From: a bacterium
GTDB taxonomy: Bacteria > Planctomycetota > J058 > JAJDCP01
DNA: 36,570 bases
Assembly (NCBI GenBank): GCA_030428695.1
Contig: JAUIEM010000037.1
Coordinates: 1 to 36,570, forward strand
Direction: 5' to 3'
The notes beneath the pieces are model-generated. The model was not told where the DNA came from, did no database searches, and saw only the letters and a list, made by a program, of their open reading frames with translations. The number at the start of each line of letters is the position of its first letter. Positions within the stretch are counted from its first letter, which is position 1. Shown one piece after another: positions 7,695-15,671 of this stretch. The position numbers were made by a program, and so were the translations under genes.

Positions 7695-8936
7695 GTGGGA
7701 CTGAGACTCGAAGTCATCAAATGGTTCGATGACACCGGCAAGACGATGATCAAGCGGTTCCCCGACAAGGGTGGCTCGACGGCCATCAAGCTCGGGGCGC
7801 AGCTGATCGTGCAGGAAAACCAGCAGGCGCTGTTCTTCAGCAGCGGCCAGGTCGCGGACGTGTTCAACCCGGGGCGTCACACCCTGGTCACCGCGAACAT
7901 CCCGATCCTGCACAACCTGACCAAGCTCGTCTGGGACGACGACGTCTTCCAGGCGTCGGTCTACTTCATCAGCCTGAACACCTTCATCGACATGAAGTGG
8001 GGGACGAAGGAGCCGATCCTGTTCCGGGACCAGGACTTCTTCGCGGTCAAGCTGCGCGCCTTCGGCAAGTACAGCATGCGCATCGCCGATCCGAAGGCCT
8101 TCCTGCAGACCATCGTCGGCACCCAGGGCGTCGTCAACGCCCGCGAGATCGGCTCCTACCTCAAGGACATGATGGTCCAGCAGGTCAACGTCGCCCTCGC
8201 CGAGAACATGACCTCGGTGCTCGACCTCGGCCGCTCGCTGAACAAGATCAGCCGCATCTGCAAGGCCGCGCTGCTCCAGGACTTCCAGAAGTACGGCATC
8301 GAGCTGATCGACTTCATCATCGGCTCGATCACCCCGCCGCCCGAGATCGAGAAGCGCATCGAAGAGAAGGCGCGGCTGCGCTCGCTCGACGACTCGGACG
8401 TCAACAAGTTCATGCGCCTGCAGGCCGGCGACGCGATGGTCCACGCCGCGCAGAACACCGGCTCGGCCGGCGCCGGCATGGGCGCGATGATGGGCGCCGG
8501 CATGGGCTTCGGCATGGGCCAGATGATGCCGGGCATGATGCAGGGCGGCTATCCCCAGCAGCGCGGCTATCCGCAGCAGGGCTACCCGCAACAGGGCGGC
8601 TACCCGCAGCAGGGCTACCCGCAGCAGGGCGGCTACGGTCACCAGGGCGGGCCGCCGCCGATGGGGCCGCCGCCGATGGGCGGGCCGCCGCCGATGCAAC
8701 AGGCGCCGCAGGTCTCCTTCTACGCGGCCGTCAACGGGCAGCAGGCGGGGCCCTTCAACTGGCAGCAGCTCCAGCAGGGCGTCCAGGGTGGCCAGCTCAA
8801 GCCGGACACCAAGGTCTGGACGAACGGCATGTCCGGCTGGCAGCCCGCCGGCCAGGTCGACAAGCTGCGCGGGCTGTTCCAGTCGTCGGCGCCGGCCGGC
8901 GGTCCGCCGCCGATGGGCGGGCCGCCGCCGATCTGA
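7695..8936 (+). CDS. SPFH-domain protein with Pro/Gln/Gly-rich linker and GYF_2 domain
   Basis: 413 aa. Residues about 20-250 form an SPFH (band-7-like) domain of the virion-core/YdjL-type group. Recognisable segments are GAQLIVQENQQALFFSSGQV, FNPGRHTLVTANIP, KWGTKEPILFRDQDF and FIIGSITPPPEIEKRIEEKA. A Met/Gly-rich stretch follows, then tandem GYPQQ units (about 285-315) and PPPMG units. A C-terminal GYF_2 domain spans about 335-395 (FYAAVNGQQAGPF, then WTNGMSGWQPAG). SPFH proteins assemble into membrane-associated oligomers; GYF_2 domains are usually peptide-binding adaptors. No membrane helix is seen. The GTG start has GGAGG about 7 bases upstream. Between two kinase genes, it could be a scaffold for membrane signalling, which is inference. 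Confidence 0.88.
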   Translation: MGLRLEVIKWFDDTGKTMIKRFPDKGGSTAIKLGAQLIVQENQQALFFSSGQVADVFNPGRHTLVTANIPILHNLTKLVWDDDVFQASVYFISLNTFIDMKWGTKEPILFRDQDFFAVKLRAFGKYSMRIADPKAFLQTIVGTQGVVNAREIGSYLKDMMVQQVNVALAENMTSVLDLGRSLNKISRICKAALLQDFQKYGIELIDFIIGSITPPPEIEKRIEEKARLRSLDDSDVNKFMRLQAGDAMVHAAQNTGSAGAGMGAMMGAGMGFGMGQMMPGMMQGGYPQQRGYPQQGYPQQGGYPQQGYPQQGGYGHQGGPPPMGPPPMGGPPPMQQAPQVSFYAAVNGQQAGPFNWQQLQQGVQGGQLKPDTKVWTNGMSGWQPAGQVDKLRGLFQSSAPAGGPPPMGGPPPI

Positions 8937-8963
8937 TCGAGGGCATTCCAGGCCCAGGATCTG

Positions 8964-8988
8964 ACGGGCCCGTCCTGGACGGGTCCGT
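8964..8988 (+). terminator. Hairpin after SPFH gene, possible terminator
   Basis: ACGGGCCCGTC and GACGGGTCCGT form an 11-bp stem (one G-T pair) around a 3-nt loop, 28 bases after the stop. No T-run follows, so it would be an imperfect intrinsic terminator or a processing hairpin. Confidence 0.4.
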
Positions 8989-9131
8989 CGGCCGTTGGGG
9001 GGCGCGGAAGGCGCGGCGAGCTTGCGCCTCATGCACCGGCTCCCTATCCTGGAGGCGAAGGCGCGGCGCCTCCCGCGCCGCACGGGCGTGTACGGGCGCG
9101 CAGGCCTTCAGTACCCGCGGGACGAGGTTCG

Positions 9132-12071
9132 ATGTCTGTACGTCTGGTGGTGACCGAGGGCAACCAGCCCGGCAAGGAGTTCGTCCTCGCCGAGGACGGC
9201 GCGTACGAGCTCGGCAGCCAGCGCGACCTCGCGATCAGCCTCGATGACACCCGGGTCGCCGCGGTGCACTGCCGCATCCTGCGCACCAAGGACGACCGCT
9301 TCGCGATCCGCGACGTCAGCGGGCGGGGCGTGTTCGTCAACGACAAGAAGGTCATCCACACCTGGCTCGACGACGAGGACATGATCCGCGTCGGCGGCAC
9401 CTGCCTGCAGTTCGTCAAGGGCGTCCCGGGCTGGGCGGTGCCTTCCCCGCTGCAGCCGCGGCCCGCGCCGCAGCCGCTCGCGACCTCGGACCCGGGGGTG
9501 TACGAGGGCGGCGGAGGAAGCGCGGGAGGCGGCGACTTCCACATGGCGCTGTCGGAGGCGCGCTATCCGGCGGCCGCGGTCGCTTCCTCGCCGGCGCCGG
9601 AGCCGCGGGCGGAGGTGGTCAGCTCGGACCCGGAGGGCATGTGGCAGCGTCCGGGCGGGCGCCGGGAGGTGGTCCCGCCGCCGGTCAACCCGGACACCGC
9701 GACGAACGGCTACGTGCTCAAGGTCCTCGAGGGGAAGAATCCGGGCCGCGTCCACACCATCCACCACAAGCGCAGCACCCTGATCGGCCGGGGGCTGAGC
9801 GCCGACATCCCGGTCCTCGACCACAAGGCCTCGCGCAACCACTGTCGGCTCGACATGATCGACGGCCAGGTCTTCCTGACCGACCTCGGGAGCACCAACG
9901 GCGTGCGCGTCAACGGGGTGCGCATCGAGCGGGTGCGGCTGAAGTCCGGCGACCGGGTGCGCATCGGCTCGACGATCTTCCTGTTCACGCCGCCGAAGAT
10001 CGGCGCCTGGGTCGCCGAGCCGGCCGGCGACGACGTGATGACACCCGACCGGCCGATCGACGCCCACGTGCCGGGACGCGGTGGGGTGTGGGACAGCTCG
10101 GCCAACGAGATCAGCGCGGTCAGCCTCGAGCCGAGCAATGGCGAGCGTCCGCCGAGTCCCTCCGACCCCCCGGTGCTCGAGGACGATCACCAGCCCGTGC
10201 GTCCGCCCCTGCGCGCGGCGGCCCGCAGCCGCAAGCGCTCGTACGTCGAGATCGGGGCCCAGTCCGGCTTCTGGAAGATGCCCGGGCGCGACTCGAGCCG
10301 CGACGTCGCGATCTTCCCCGGCCGCGTCCTCGCCGCCCGCTACGAGATCGTGCGCCACGTCGACGCGCAGCGCGACAGCGGGGTGTTCGTCGCGCGCGAC
10401 CTGAAGTCCGAGCGCGAGAGCGCGATCAAGCTGTTCCTGCCCGACCTCCTGCGCGACAAGAAGGACGTCGAGAAGTTCCTCGAGGAGCTGCGGCTGAACA
10501 AAGGGGTGCGCCACACCAACGTCGTCGCGATCCGCGACACGGGCCGCGACCGCGAGTCGGGTCTGCTGTACCTGGTGATGGACCAGCACATCGGCCGCTC
10601 CCTGGCGCAGATGCTCGAGGAGCAGAAGACGCTGCCCGCCAACCAGGCGGTCACGATCGCCCGCCAGGTGCTCAGCGCCCTCGCCTACGCCCACAAGAAG
10701 GACGTCCTGCACCGCGACCTGTCGCCGGCGAACATCCTCGTCGAGGAGGCCAAAGGCCCGAAGCCCCTGAAGGTGCGGGTGCTGCACTTCGGGGTTGTGC
10801 AGGCCCTCGCCGCGACGGTGCAGGAAGCCGGACGCATCCTGGTCGGCACGCCGGGCTACATGTCCCTCGAGCACATCTCCGGCAAGGAGGTCGGGCCGAC
10901 CGCGGACATCTTCTCGGTCGGCGTGCTCTTGTACCGCATGCTCTCCGGCCGCCTGCCCTGGGAAGGCGAGGAGCCGGTGCAGCTGTCCTTCGCGCTGGTC
11001 GAGGAGGATCCCTACCCGCTCGGAGAGATCGACCCCGGCCTCGACGCGCGCCTGGTCGAGGTGATCCACAAGGCGTTGGCCGTCGCCCCCGAGGAGCGCT
11101 TCCAGAGCGCCGAGGCCTTCGACGCCGAGCTCGAGCGCGTGCTCGAATCGACCACCGAGCTGAAGCGGGTCGAGAAGGTGCGCGCGCCGCGGCCCTGGCG
11201 CCGGCTGCTGGTCGTGCTGTTGGTCTGCGCGCTGCTCGCGGTCGGGGTGGTGCAGCTGGTCTCGGCCAGCGGCTGGTTCGTCCGCTCCGATCCCGGCGTG
11301 TTGACGGCCGCCGAGGCGGCCCTCCCGATCGGCGCGCTGACCCGGCGCGAGGCCTGGAACGCGGCCACGCCGCAAGACCAGGACGCGGTGATCGGCGCCG
11401 TGCAGGACGCGCTCGGCGCGGACTTCCAGCGGGTCGCGACCAAGGTCTACCGGGTCGGCGAGCTCGAGCACCGCATCGGCGTCTTCCGCCATGTGCAGAC
11501 CGGCATGCTGATGCACCTGATCCCCGGAGGCGAGGGGGTGCGGCCGCTGCTGGTCGCGCGCCACGAGCTCCTGCAGCGCGAGTGGGACAGCGTCAAGGCC
11601 CACGAGTCCCTGTCCGACCAGCGCTTCTTCAGCGGCGCGGAGACCCTGCCCCTCGAGCGCTTCACCCGCGCCGAGCTCGCCGCCTTCGAGGACGCGACCG
11701 GCCTGCGTCTGCCGACCGACACCGAGTGGCTGCACGCGGCGCGGGCGGGCAGCGCGGGGCCGACCTTCTGGGGGAACGGCGACCCTGCGACCTGGTGCTG
11801 GAGCGAGGCCAACGCCGACGGGCGCCTGCGTCCGGCGTCCGACCACGAGGGCTTTGGCAACGCCTTCGGCCTGGTCGACGTGCTCGGCAACCTCGAGGAG
11901 ATGGTCCAGTCCGAGGCTTCCCTCAGCCGCCGCGGCGGCAGCTGGGTGCAGCTGCCCGAGGAGTGCGTCTTCGACAGCCTGCGACCGCTGCCCGCCGATG
12001 CCCGCAGCTTCGCGATCGGCGCCCGGCTCGTCCGCTCCCTGCCGGACGCCCTGTTCGAGCCGGGCGAGTGA
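9132..12071 (+). CDS. FHA-FHA-pseudokinase-TM-FGE/SUMF1-like receptor protein
   Basis: 979 aa. FHA domain 1 covers about 1-96. FHA domain 2 covers about 192-290 (TLIGRGLSADIPV, SRNHCRL, LGSTNGVRVNG, all canonical). A Pro/Ser-rich linker leads to a kinase fold from about residue 403. Lys in SAIKLF and HRDLSPANIL (HRD 527-529) are present. The glycine loop is lost (HVDAQRDSGVFV), DFG is replaced by HFG (His552), and APE reads SLE. Without the metal-binding Asp, phosphotransfer is unlikely, so I predict a pseudokinase. A single membrane helix lies about 692-715 (LLVVLLVCALLAVGVV). The C-terminal region (about 820-979) is formylglycine-generating-enzyme/sulfatase-modifying-like: RLPTDTEWLHAARAG, GNAFGLVDVLGNLEEMV, RRGGSW. 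It heads a four-gene operon and overlaps the next gene by 4 nt. Confidence 0.9.
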   Translation: MSVRLVVTEGNQPGKEFVLAEDGAYELGSQRDLAISLDDTRVAAVHCRILRTKDDRFAIRDVSGRGVFVNDKKVIHTWLDDEDMIRVGGTCLQFVKGVPGWAVPSPLQPRPAPQPLATSDPGVYEGGGGSAGGGDFHMALSEARYPAAAVASSPAPEPRAEVVSSDPEGMWQRPGGRREVVPPPVNPDTATNGYVLKVLEGKNPGRVHTIHHKRSTLIGRGLSADIPVLDHKASRNHCRLDMIDGQVFLTDLGSTNGVRVNGVRIERVRLKSGDRVRIGSTIFLFTPPKIGAWVAEPAGDDVMTPDRPIDAHVPGRGGVWDSSANEISAVSLEPSNGERPPSPSDPPVLEDDHQPVRPPLRAAARSRKRSYVEIGAQSGFWKMPGRDSSRDVAIFPGRVLAARYEIVRHVDAQRDSGVFVARDLKSERESAIKLFLPDLLRDKKDVEKFLEELRLNKGVRHTNVVAIRDTGRDRESGLLYLVMDQHIGRSLAQMLEEQKTLPANQAVTIARQVLSALAYAHKKDVLHRDLSPANILVEEAKGPKPLKVRVLHFGVVQALAATVQEAGRILVGTPGYMSLEHISGKEVGPTADIFSVGVLLYRMLSGRLPWEGEEPVQLSFALVEEDPYPLGEIDPGLDARLVEVIHKALAVAPEERFQSAEAFDAELERVLESTTELKRVEKVRAPRPWRRLLVVLLVCALLAVGVVQLVSASGWFVRSDPGVLTAAEAALPIGALTRREAWNAATPQDQDAVIGAVQDALGADFQRVATKVYRVGELEHRIGVFRHVQTGMLMHLIPGGEGVRPLLVARHELLQREWDSVKAHESLSDQRFFSGAETLPLERFTRAELAAFEDATGLRLPTDTEWLHAARAGSAGPTFWGNGDPATWCWSEANADGRLRPASDHEGFGNAFGLVDVLGNLEEMVQSEASLSRRGGSWVQLPEECVFDSLRPLPADARSFAIGARLVRSLPDALFEPGE

Positions 12072-12499
12072 GCTCCAGGGGCGAGGGCTGGCAGGCAGAG
12101 CCCGCGTCGGCGGCGCTCCCGCTCGGCCTGGTCGCGCTGACGGTGTTCCTGCTCTGCGAAGCCGGCAAGGGGCTGTTCGACCTCGCGATGTTCTTCGGCG
12201 CCGGGCTCTCGGACACGTGGTGGGCCGACCCGCTGCTGATCAAGGCGAGCATCCAGTGCCTGATCTGCCTGCTGCTGGTCGCCCAGATCCAGCTGCGGAT
12301 GCGGTCGGCGCAGTACTGGTGTCTCGCGTACTTCGTCTTCAGCCTGACGCTGACGGCCTACACCCTGGTCGAGATCTCTCCCGAGCTGTGGGTCGGCATC
12401 GGCGCGGGCCGGCGCTGGCTGACGGTGTCGACCTGCGTCGTCGACGTGGCCTTCCTGGTCTACCTTCTCGGACCCCGAGCGCGCGTGCTGAAGAGGTAG
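12068..12499 (+). CDS. Small four-helix integral membrane protein, 143 aa
   Basis: Starts at GTG 12068, overlapping the stop of the pseudokinase gene (GTGA), and ends 3 nt before the next kinase start, so it is tightly embedded in the signalling operon. Four hydrophobic segments are visible: PLGLVALTVFLLCEAGKG, LIKASIQCLICLLLVAQI, YWCLAYFVFSLTLTAYTLV and STCVVDVAFLVYLLG. No enzyme motif is recognised. The position between two membrane-anchored kinase-fold proteins suggests an accessory membrane partner, which is inference from context only. Confidence 0.8.
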   Translation: MSSRGEGWQAEPASAALPLGLVALTVFLLCEAGKGLFDLAMFFGAGLSDTWWADPLLIKASIQCLICLLLVAQIQLRMRSAQYWCLAYFVFSLTLTAYTLVEISPELWVGIGAGRRWLTVSTCVVDVAFLVYLLGPRARVLKR

Positions 12500-12502
12500 G
12501 TC

Positions 12503-15500
12503 GTGAGCGTTCAGCAGGAAGATGTGCTGTTCGGGGAGATCTGCAAGAAGAACGGTCTCATCGACCCCGAGCAGCTCGAAGAGGCCTACCACATCCTCGA
12601 CGACCGGCGCGCCAAGGGCAGCGTCCGCAGCCTCGAGCAGGTGCTGGTCGAGAACCGCCTGCTCGAGAGGAAGCTCGCGAGCAAGGTGCGGACGATGGTC
12701 TCCGCGGCCCTCGACAAGTCCCGCCGCAAGGAGAAGAAGAAAGAGCGCCGCGAGCGCATGCTGTGGTCGAAGGCCCAGCTGACCGACCGCTCCGGCTCCG
12801 CCCGGCGCATCGGCGGCTACGAGCTGCTCGACGAGCTCGGGACCGGCGCGATGGGCGCGGTGTTCCGGGCGCGCCAGCTGTCCCTGAACAAGATCGTCGC
12901 GCTCAAGCTGCTGCTGCCGAAGTTCGCCCGCGACCGGGTGTATGCCGAGCGCTTCATGCGCGAGGCGCGGGCGGCGGCGCGGCTGAACCATCCGAACATC
13001 ATCCTGCCCTTCGATGTCGGCTGCGACGACGGCTACCACTGGATCGCGATGGAGTTCGTCCCGGGCATCAACGCGCGCGAGAAGATCGACCAGGACGGCC
13101 CGATGGAGGTCAAGGCCGCCGTCCGCATCTGCGTCGAGGTGATCAAGGCCCTCGGCTTCGCCTGGAAGCACAGCATCATCCACCGCGACGTCAAGCCGGC
13201 GAACATCATGCTCTGCGACGACGGCCGGGTGAAGCTCGGCGACCTCGGCCTCGCGCGGGTCGACACCGGCGGCGAGCTGACGCAGGTCGGCAAGTGCATC
13301 GGCACGCCCTTCTACATGGCCCCCGAGCAGGCGATCGACAACCGCAAGATCGACTCGCGCTGCGACATCTACAGCCTCGGCGCCTCGCTCTACCATATGG
13401 TCACGGGGACGGTGCCCTACATGGGGAACACGGCGGCGGCGGTCCTGACCAAGCACATCACCGAGCCCCTGCCCGACCCGCGGGAGCACCGCTCCGACCT
13501 GCCCGAGCCCGTGGTGCGGGTGATCGGGAAGATGATGGCGAAGGATCCCGACGAGCGCTACGCGACGGCCGAAGAGGTGCTCGACGACTTCAAGCGGCTG
13601 CTCGCGAAGAAGTCCGTCTCTGCGCCGGCCCTGACGCCGACCAGCCCGACGCGCCCGAGCCGCACGAAGCGCAACCGGGGGAAGACGACCCGCACCGTGC
13701 GACGGGTGCGGCGGGAGAGCCCGACGGCGCCCATCGCGATCGGCGTCATCGCCTTCCTCGCCCTCGCCTTGCTCGCCTGGGCGGTGATGCGGCCGAGGCG
13801 CGAGCCGGTCCGCCCGGACCCCGGGCCCGATCGGCCCCCGGCGGTCGCGACAGCGGAGGAGCTGGCGGAGGAAGCCCGCGAGCGCAAGGCCGAGGCCCGG
13901 CTGCGCAGCGCGCGCGCGCAGGAGAGCCCGACGAGGCGCATCGCCGAGCTGCGCATGCTCGCCGCCGACTTCACCGGCACCGCGGCCGCCCGCGAGGCGA
14001 TCGAGGAGGCGGAGCGGCTCGAGGCCGAGGTCGAAGCCAGCGACCGGGACGGGCTGCGAAAGCTGCGTGAGGAGGCGGACGAGCTCGCCGAGGAGGGCCG
14101 GCTCGGGCTCGCGCTCAGCCTGCTCGAGAACAGCCGCGGCCGTTTCGCTACGGGCGACGCGCGCACCGAGCTGGAGAGCGCGATCTCGACCCTGCAGAGC
14201 CGGCTCTCCTGGCGCCGGGTCGCCCTCGAGACCGAGCTCGACCAGGCCCTGGCGGCGCGCGATTTCGTCGCCGCCGACTCGCTCCTGACCGTCGCGGCGG
14301 GCGACTTCGGCGGGCGCGAGCAGGACTGGCTGCGGGCGCAGCGCGAGCGGCTGGCCGCGCGCCGCGATGCGCCGGCCGACCCGCCGCCCGCGCTCGATGT
14401 CGAGGCGGAGATCGAGCGCGACGTCCTGTTCCTCCTGCAGCTCGCCGAGCTGTTCCGCGCCCGGCGCTTCGGCGAGGTCGCGGGGCTGTTCGCCGCCTCG
14501 CCGCCGAGCGCGATGCCGGAGCTGGCGCAGGTGCGCGCGGTCGACGAGATGGCGGTCGAGGTGATCGATGCGTACTGGCGGCGGGTGCTCGAGGTCGCCG
14601 AGCCCTACGCCGGCGAGCGGGTGCGCTGGGCGCTGCGCGACGGCAGCGAGCTGCGGGGCCGGGTGCACGGCCTGCAGCAGGGGCGCATCGCCGTCGCGGG
14701 CAGCAACGCGAGCCTGCTCATCGCCCCCTGGCAGCTCGCCGACGCCGAGGTCGACGAGCTGCTCGGGGACGCCGAGGCGGACGCCACGCTGGCGCGCCTC
14801 GCCCGGGCCCTGATCGACCTCTACAGCGGGCGCATCGCGGCGGCCCTCGAGACCTTCGACGAGCTCGATGCGGGCGGTCTGGAGACCGGGGAGTTCCGGA
14901 TGCGGGCGGCGATCCTCGCGTTGATCCTCGAGGATCCCGGGCCGGAAGCGGGGGCCGAGGACTCCGGCGCGGCCCTGCCCGAGCGGGTCGAGCCCGAGCC
15001 GGGTCCCGCCGAGCCGGAGAGCGCGGTGGTCGAGCTCGAGCGCCTGTTCAGCCCCGGGGCGCTCCTGTCGGCGCGGGACGGCTACGTCGAGCTCGAGTAC
15101 GACATGCGGGGTGGCGGGCGGCTGCTCGGGGAAGACTGGGTCGTGCGCCAGGGGCGCGTCCGGGTCGATCCCTACGGCTTCGGGTTGCGCTTCGACGAGG
15201 CGGGCTACTTCGAGAGCGAGGCGATGTTCCTCGGCGAGGTCAGCATCGAGCTGCTGGTCGTCATCGACGGCCCGCTCGGCGAGGACGTCGAGCTGCGGCC
15301 CTTCCTCGCCGATGAAGAGGGCAACCTGCTCGACAGCGTCAGCGGTCTGCAGGTGCGGCGCTTCAAGCGCGGCGAGCTGCGCCGGGCCGCGCCCGAGCGC
15401 GACAAGGCGGTCGAGGTCTTCGACCTCGGAGCGAGCGTGCTGGTCGGGCTGCGGCTCGGGGACGGGGCCGTGCACAGCAGCGTGGCGGGGGTCGACCGCT

Positions 15501-15643
15501 CGGCTCTCGAGGCCCCGGCTGAGCTCGGGGCGGTGCGCATCGGGCTGATCTGGGATGGGGCGCCCGTGCGGCTCTCGCGAGTGCGCGTGCGCGGCCGCGT
15601 GGACACCCGCTGGGCGCTTGAAAAACTGGCGGATTCGGAGTAG
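12503..15643 (+). CDS. Receptor-type Ser/Thr kinase with N-terminal secretion-ATPase-like module
   Basis: 1046 aa. Residues about 9-75 (LFGEICKKNGLIDPEQLEEAY, LEQVLVENRLLERKL) resemble GspE_N/MshEN-type modules and match the pattern at the start of the kinase at 6501. A very basic linker (SRRKEKKKERRERM) precedes the kinase domain (about 110-375): glycine loop GTGAMGAVF, Lys135, HRDVKPAN (227-234), DLG at Asp247, GTPFYMAPEQ. It should be active. A membrane helix lies about 412-432 (AIGVIAFLALALLAWAVM). The extracytoplasmic part of about 610 residues begins with an Ala/Glu/Arg-rich coiled-coil (about 450-650) and ends in a beta-rich domain (from about 850) of unknown family. GTG 12503 starts 3 nt after the preceding stop. 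Confidence 0.9.
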   Translation: MSVQQEDVLFGEICKKNGLIDPEQLEEAYHILDDRRAKGSVRSLEQVLVENRLLERKLASKVRTMVSAALDKSRRKEKKKERRERMLWSKAQLTDRSGSARRIGGYELLDELGTGAMGAVFRARQLSLNKIVALKLLLPKFARDRVYAERFMREARAAARLNHPNIILPFDVGCDDGYHWIAMEFVPGINAREKIDQDGPMEVKAAVRICVEVIKALGFAWKHSIIHRDVKPANIMLCDDGRVKLGDLGLARVDTGGELTQVGKCIGTPFYMAPEQAIDNRKIDSRCDIYSLGASLYHMVTGTVPYMGNTAAAVLTKHITEPLPDPREHRSDLPEPVVRVIGKMMAKDPDERYATAEEVLDDFKRLLAKKSVSAPALTPTSPTRPSRTKRNRGKTTRTVRRVRRESPTAPIAIGVIAFLALALLAWAVMRPRREPVRPDPGPDRPPAVATAEELAEEARERKAEARLRSARAQESPTRRIAELRMLAADFTGTAAAREAIEEAERLEAEVEASDRDGLRKLREEADELAEEGRLGLALSLLENSRGRFATGDARTELESAISTLQSRLSWRRVALETELDQALAARDFVAADSLLTVAAGDFGGREQDWLRAQRERLAARRDAPADPPPALDVEAEIERDVLFLLQLAELFRARRFGEVAGLFAASPPSAMPELAQVRAVDEMAVEVIDAYWRRVLEVAEPYAGERVRWALRDGSELRGRVHGLQQGRIAVAGSNASLLIAPWQLADAEVDELLGDAEADATLARLARALIDLYSGRIAAALETFDELDAGGLETGEFRMRAAILALILEDPGPEAGAEDSGAALPERVEPEPGPAEPESAVVELERLFSPGALLSARDGYVELEYDMRGGGRLLGEDWVVRQGRVRVDPYGFGLRFDEAGYFESEAMFLGEVSIELLVVIDGPLGEDVELRPFLADEEGNLLDSVSGLQVRRFKRGELRRAAPERDKAVEVFDLGASVLVGLRLGDGAVHSSVAGVDRSALEAPAELGAVRIGLIWDGAPVRLSRVRVRGRVDTRWALEKLADSE

Positions 15644-15671
15644 AAGAAACCGAAGCCACGGGAAGAGCCAG

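Noticed and set aside
6435..9083. 882-aa minus-strand open frame
   Set aside because: Antisense to the kinase and SPFH genes; repetitive HRR/ALLR runs mirror the coding repeats on the other strand.
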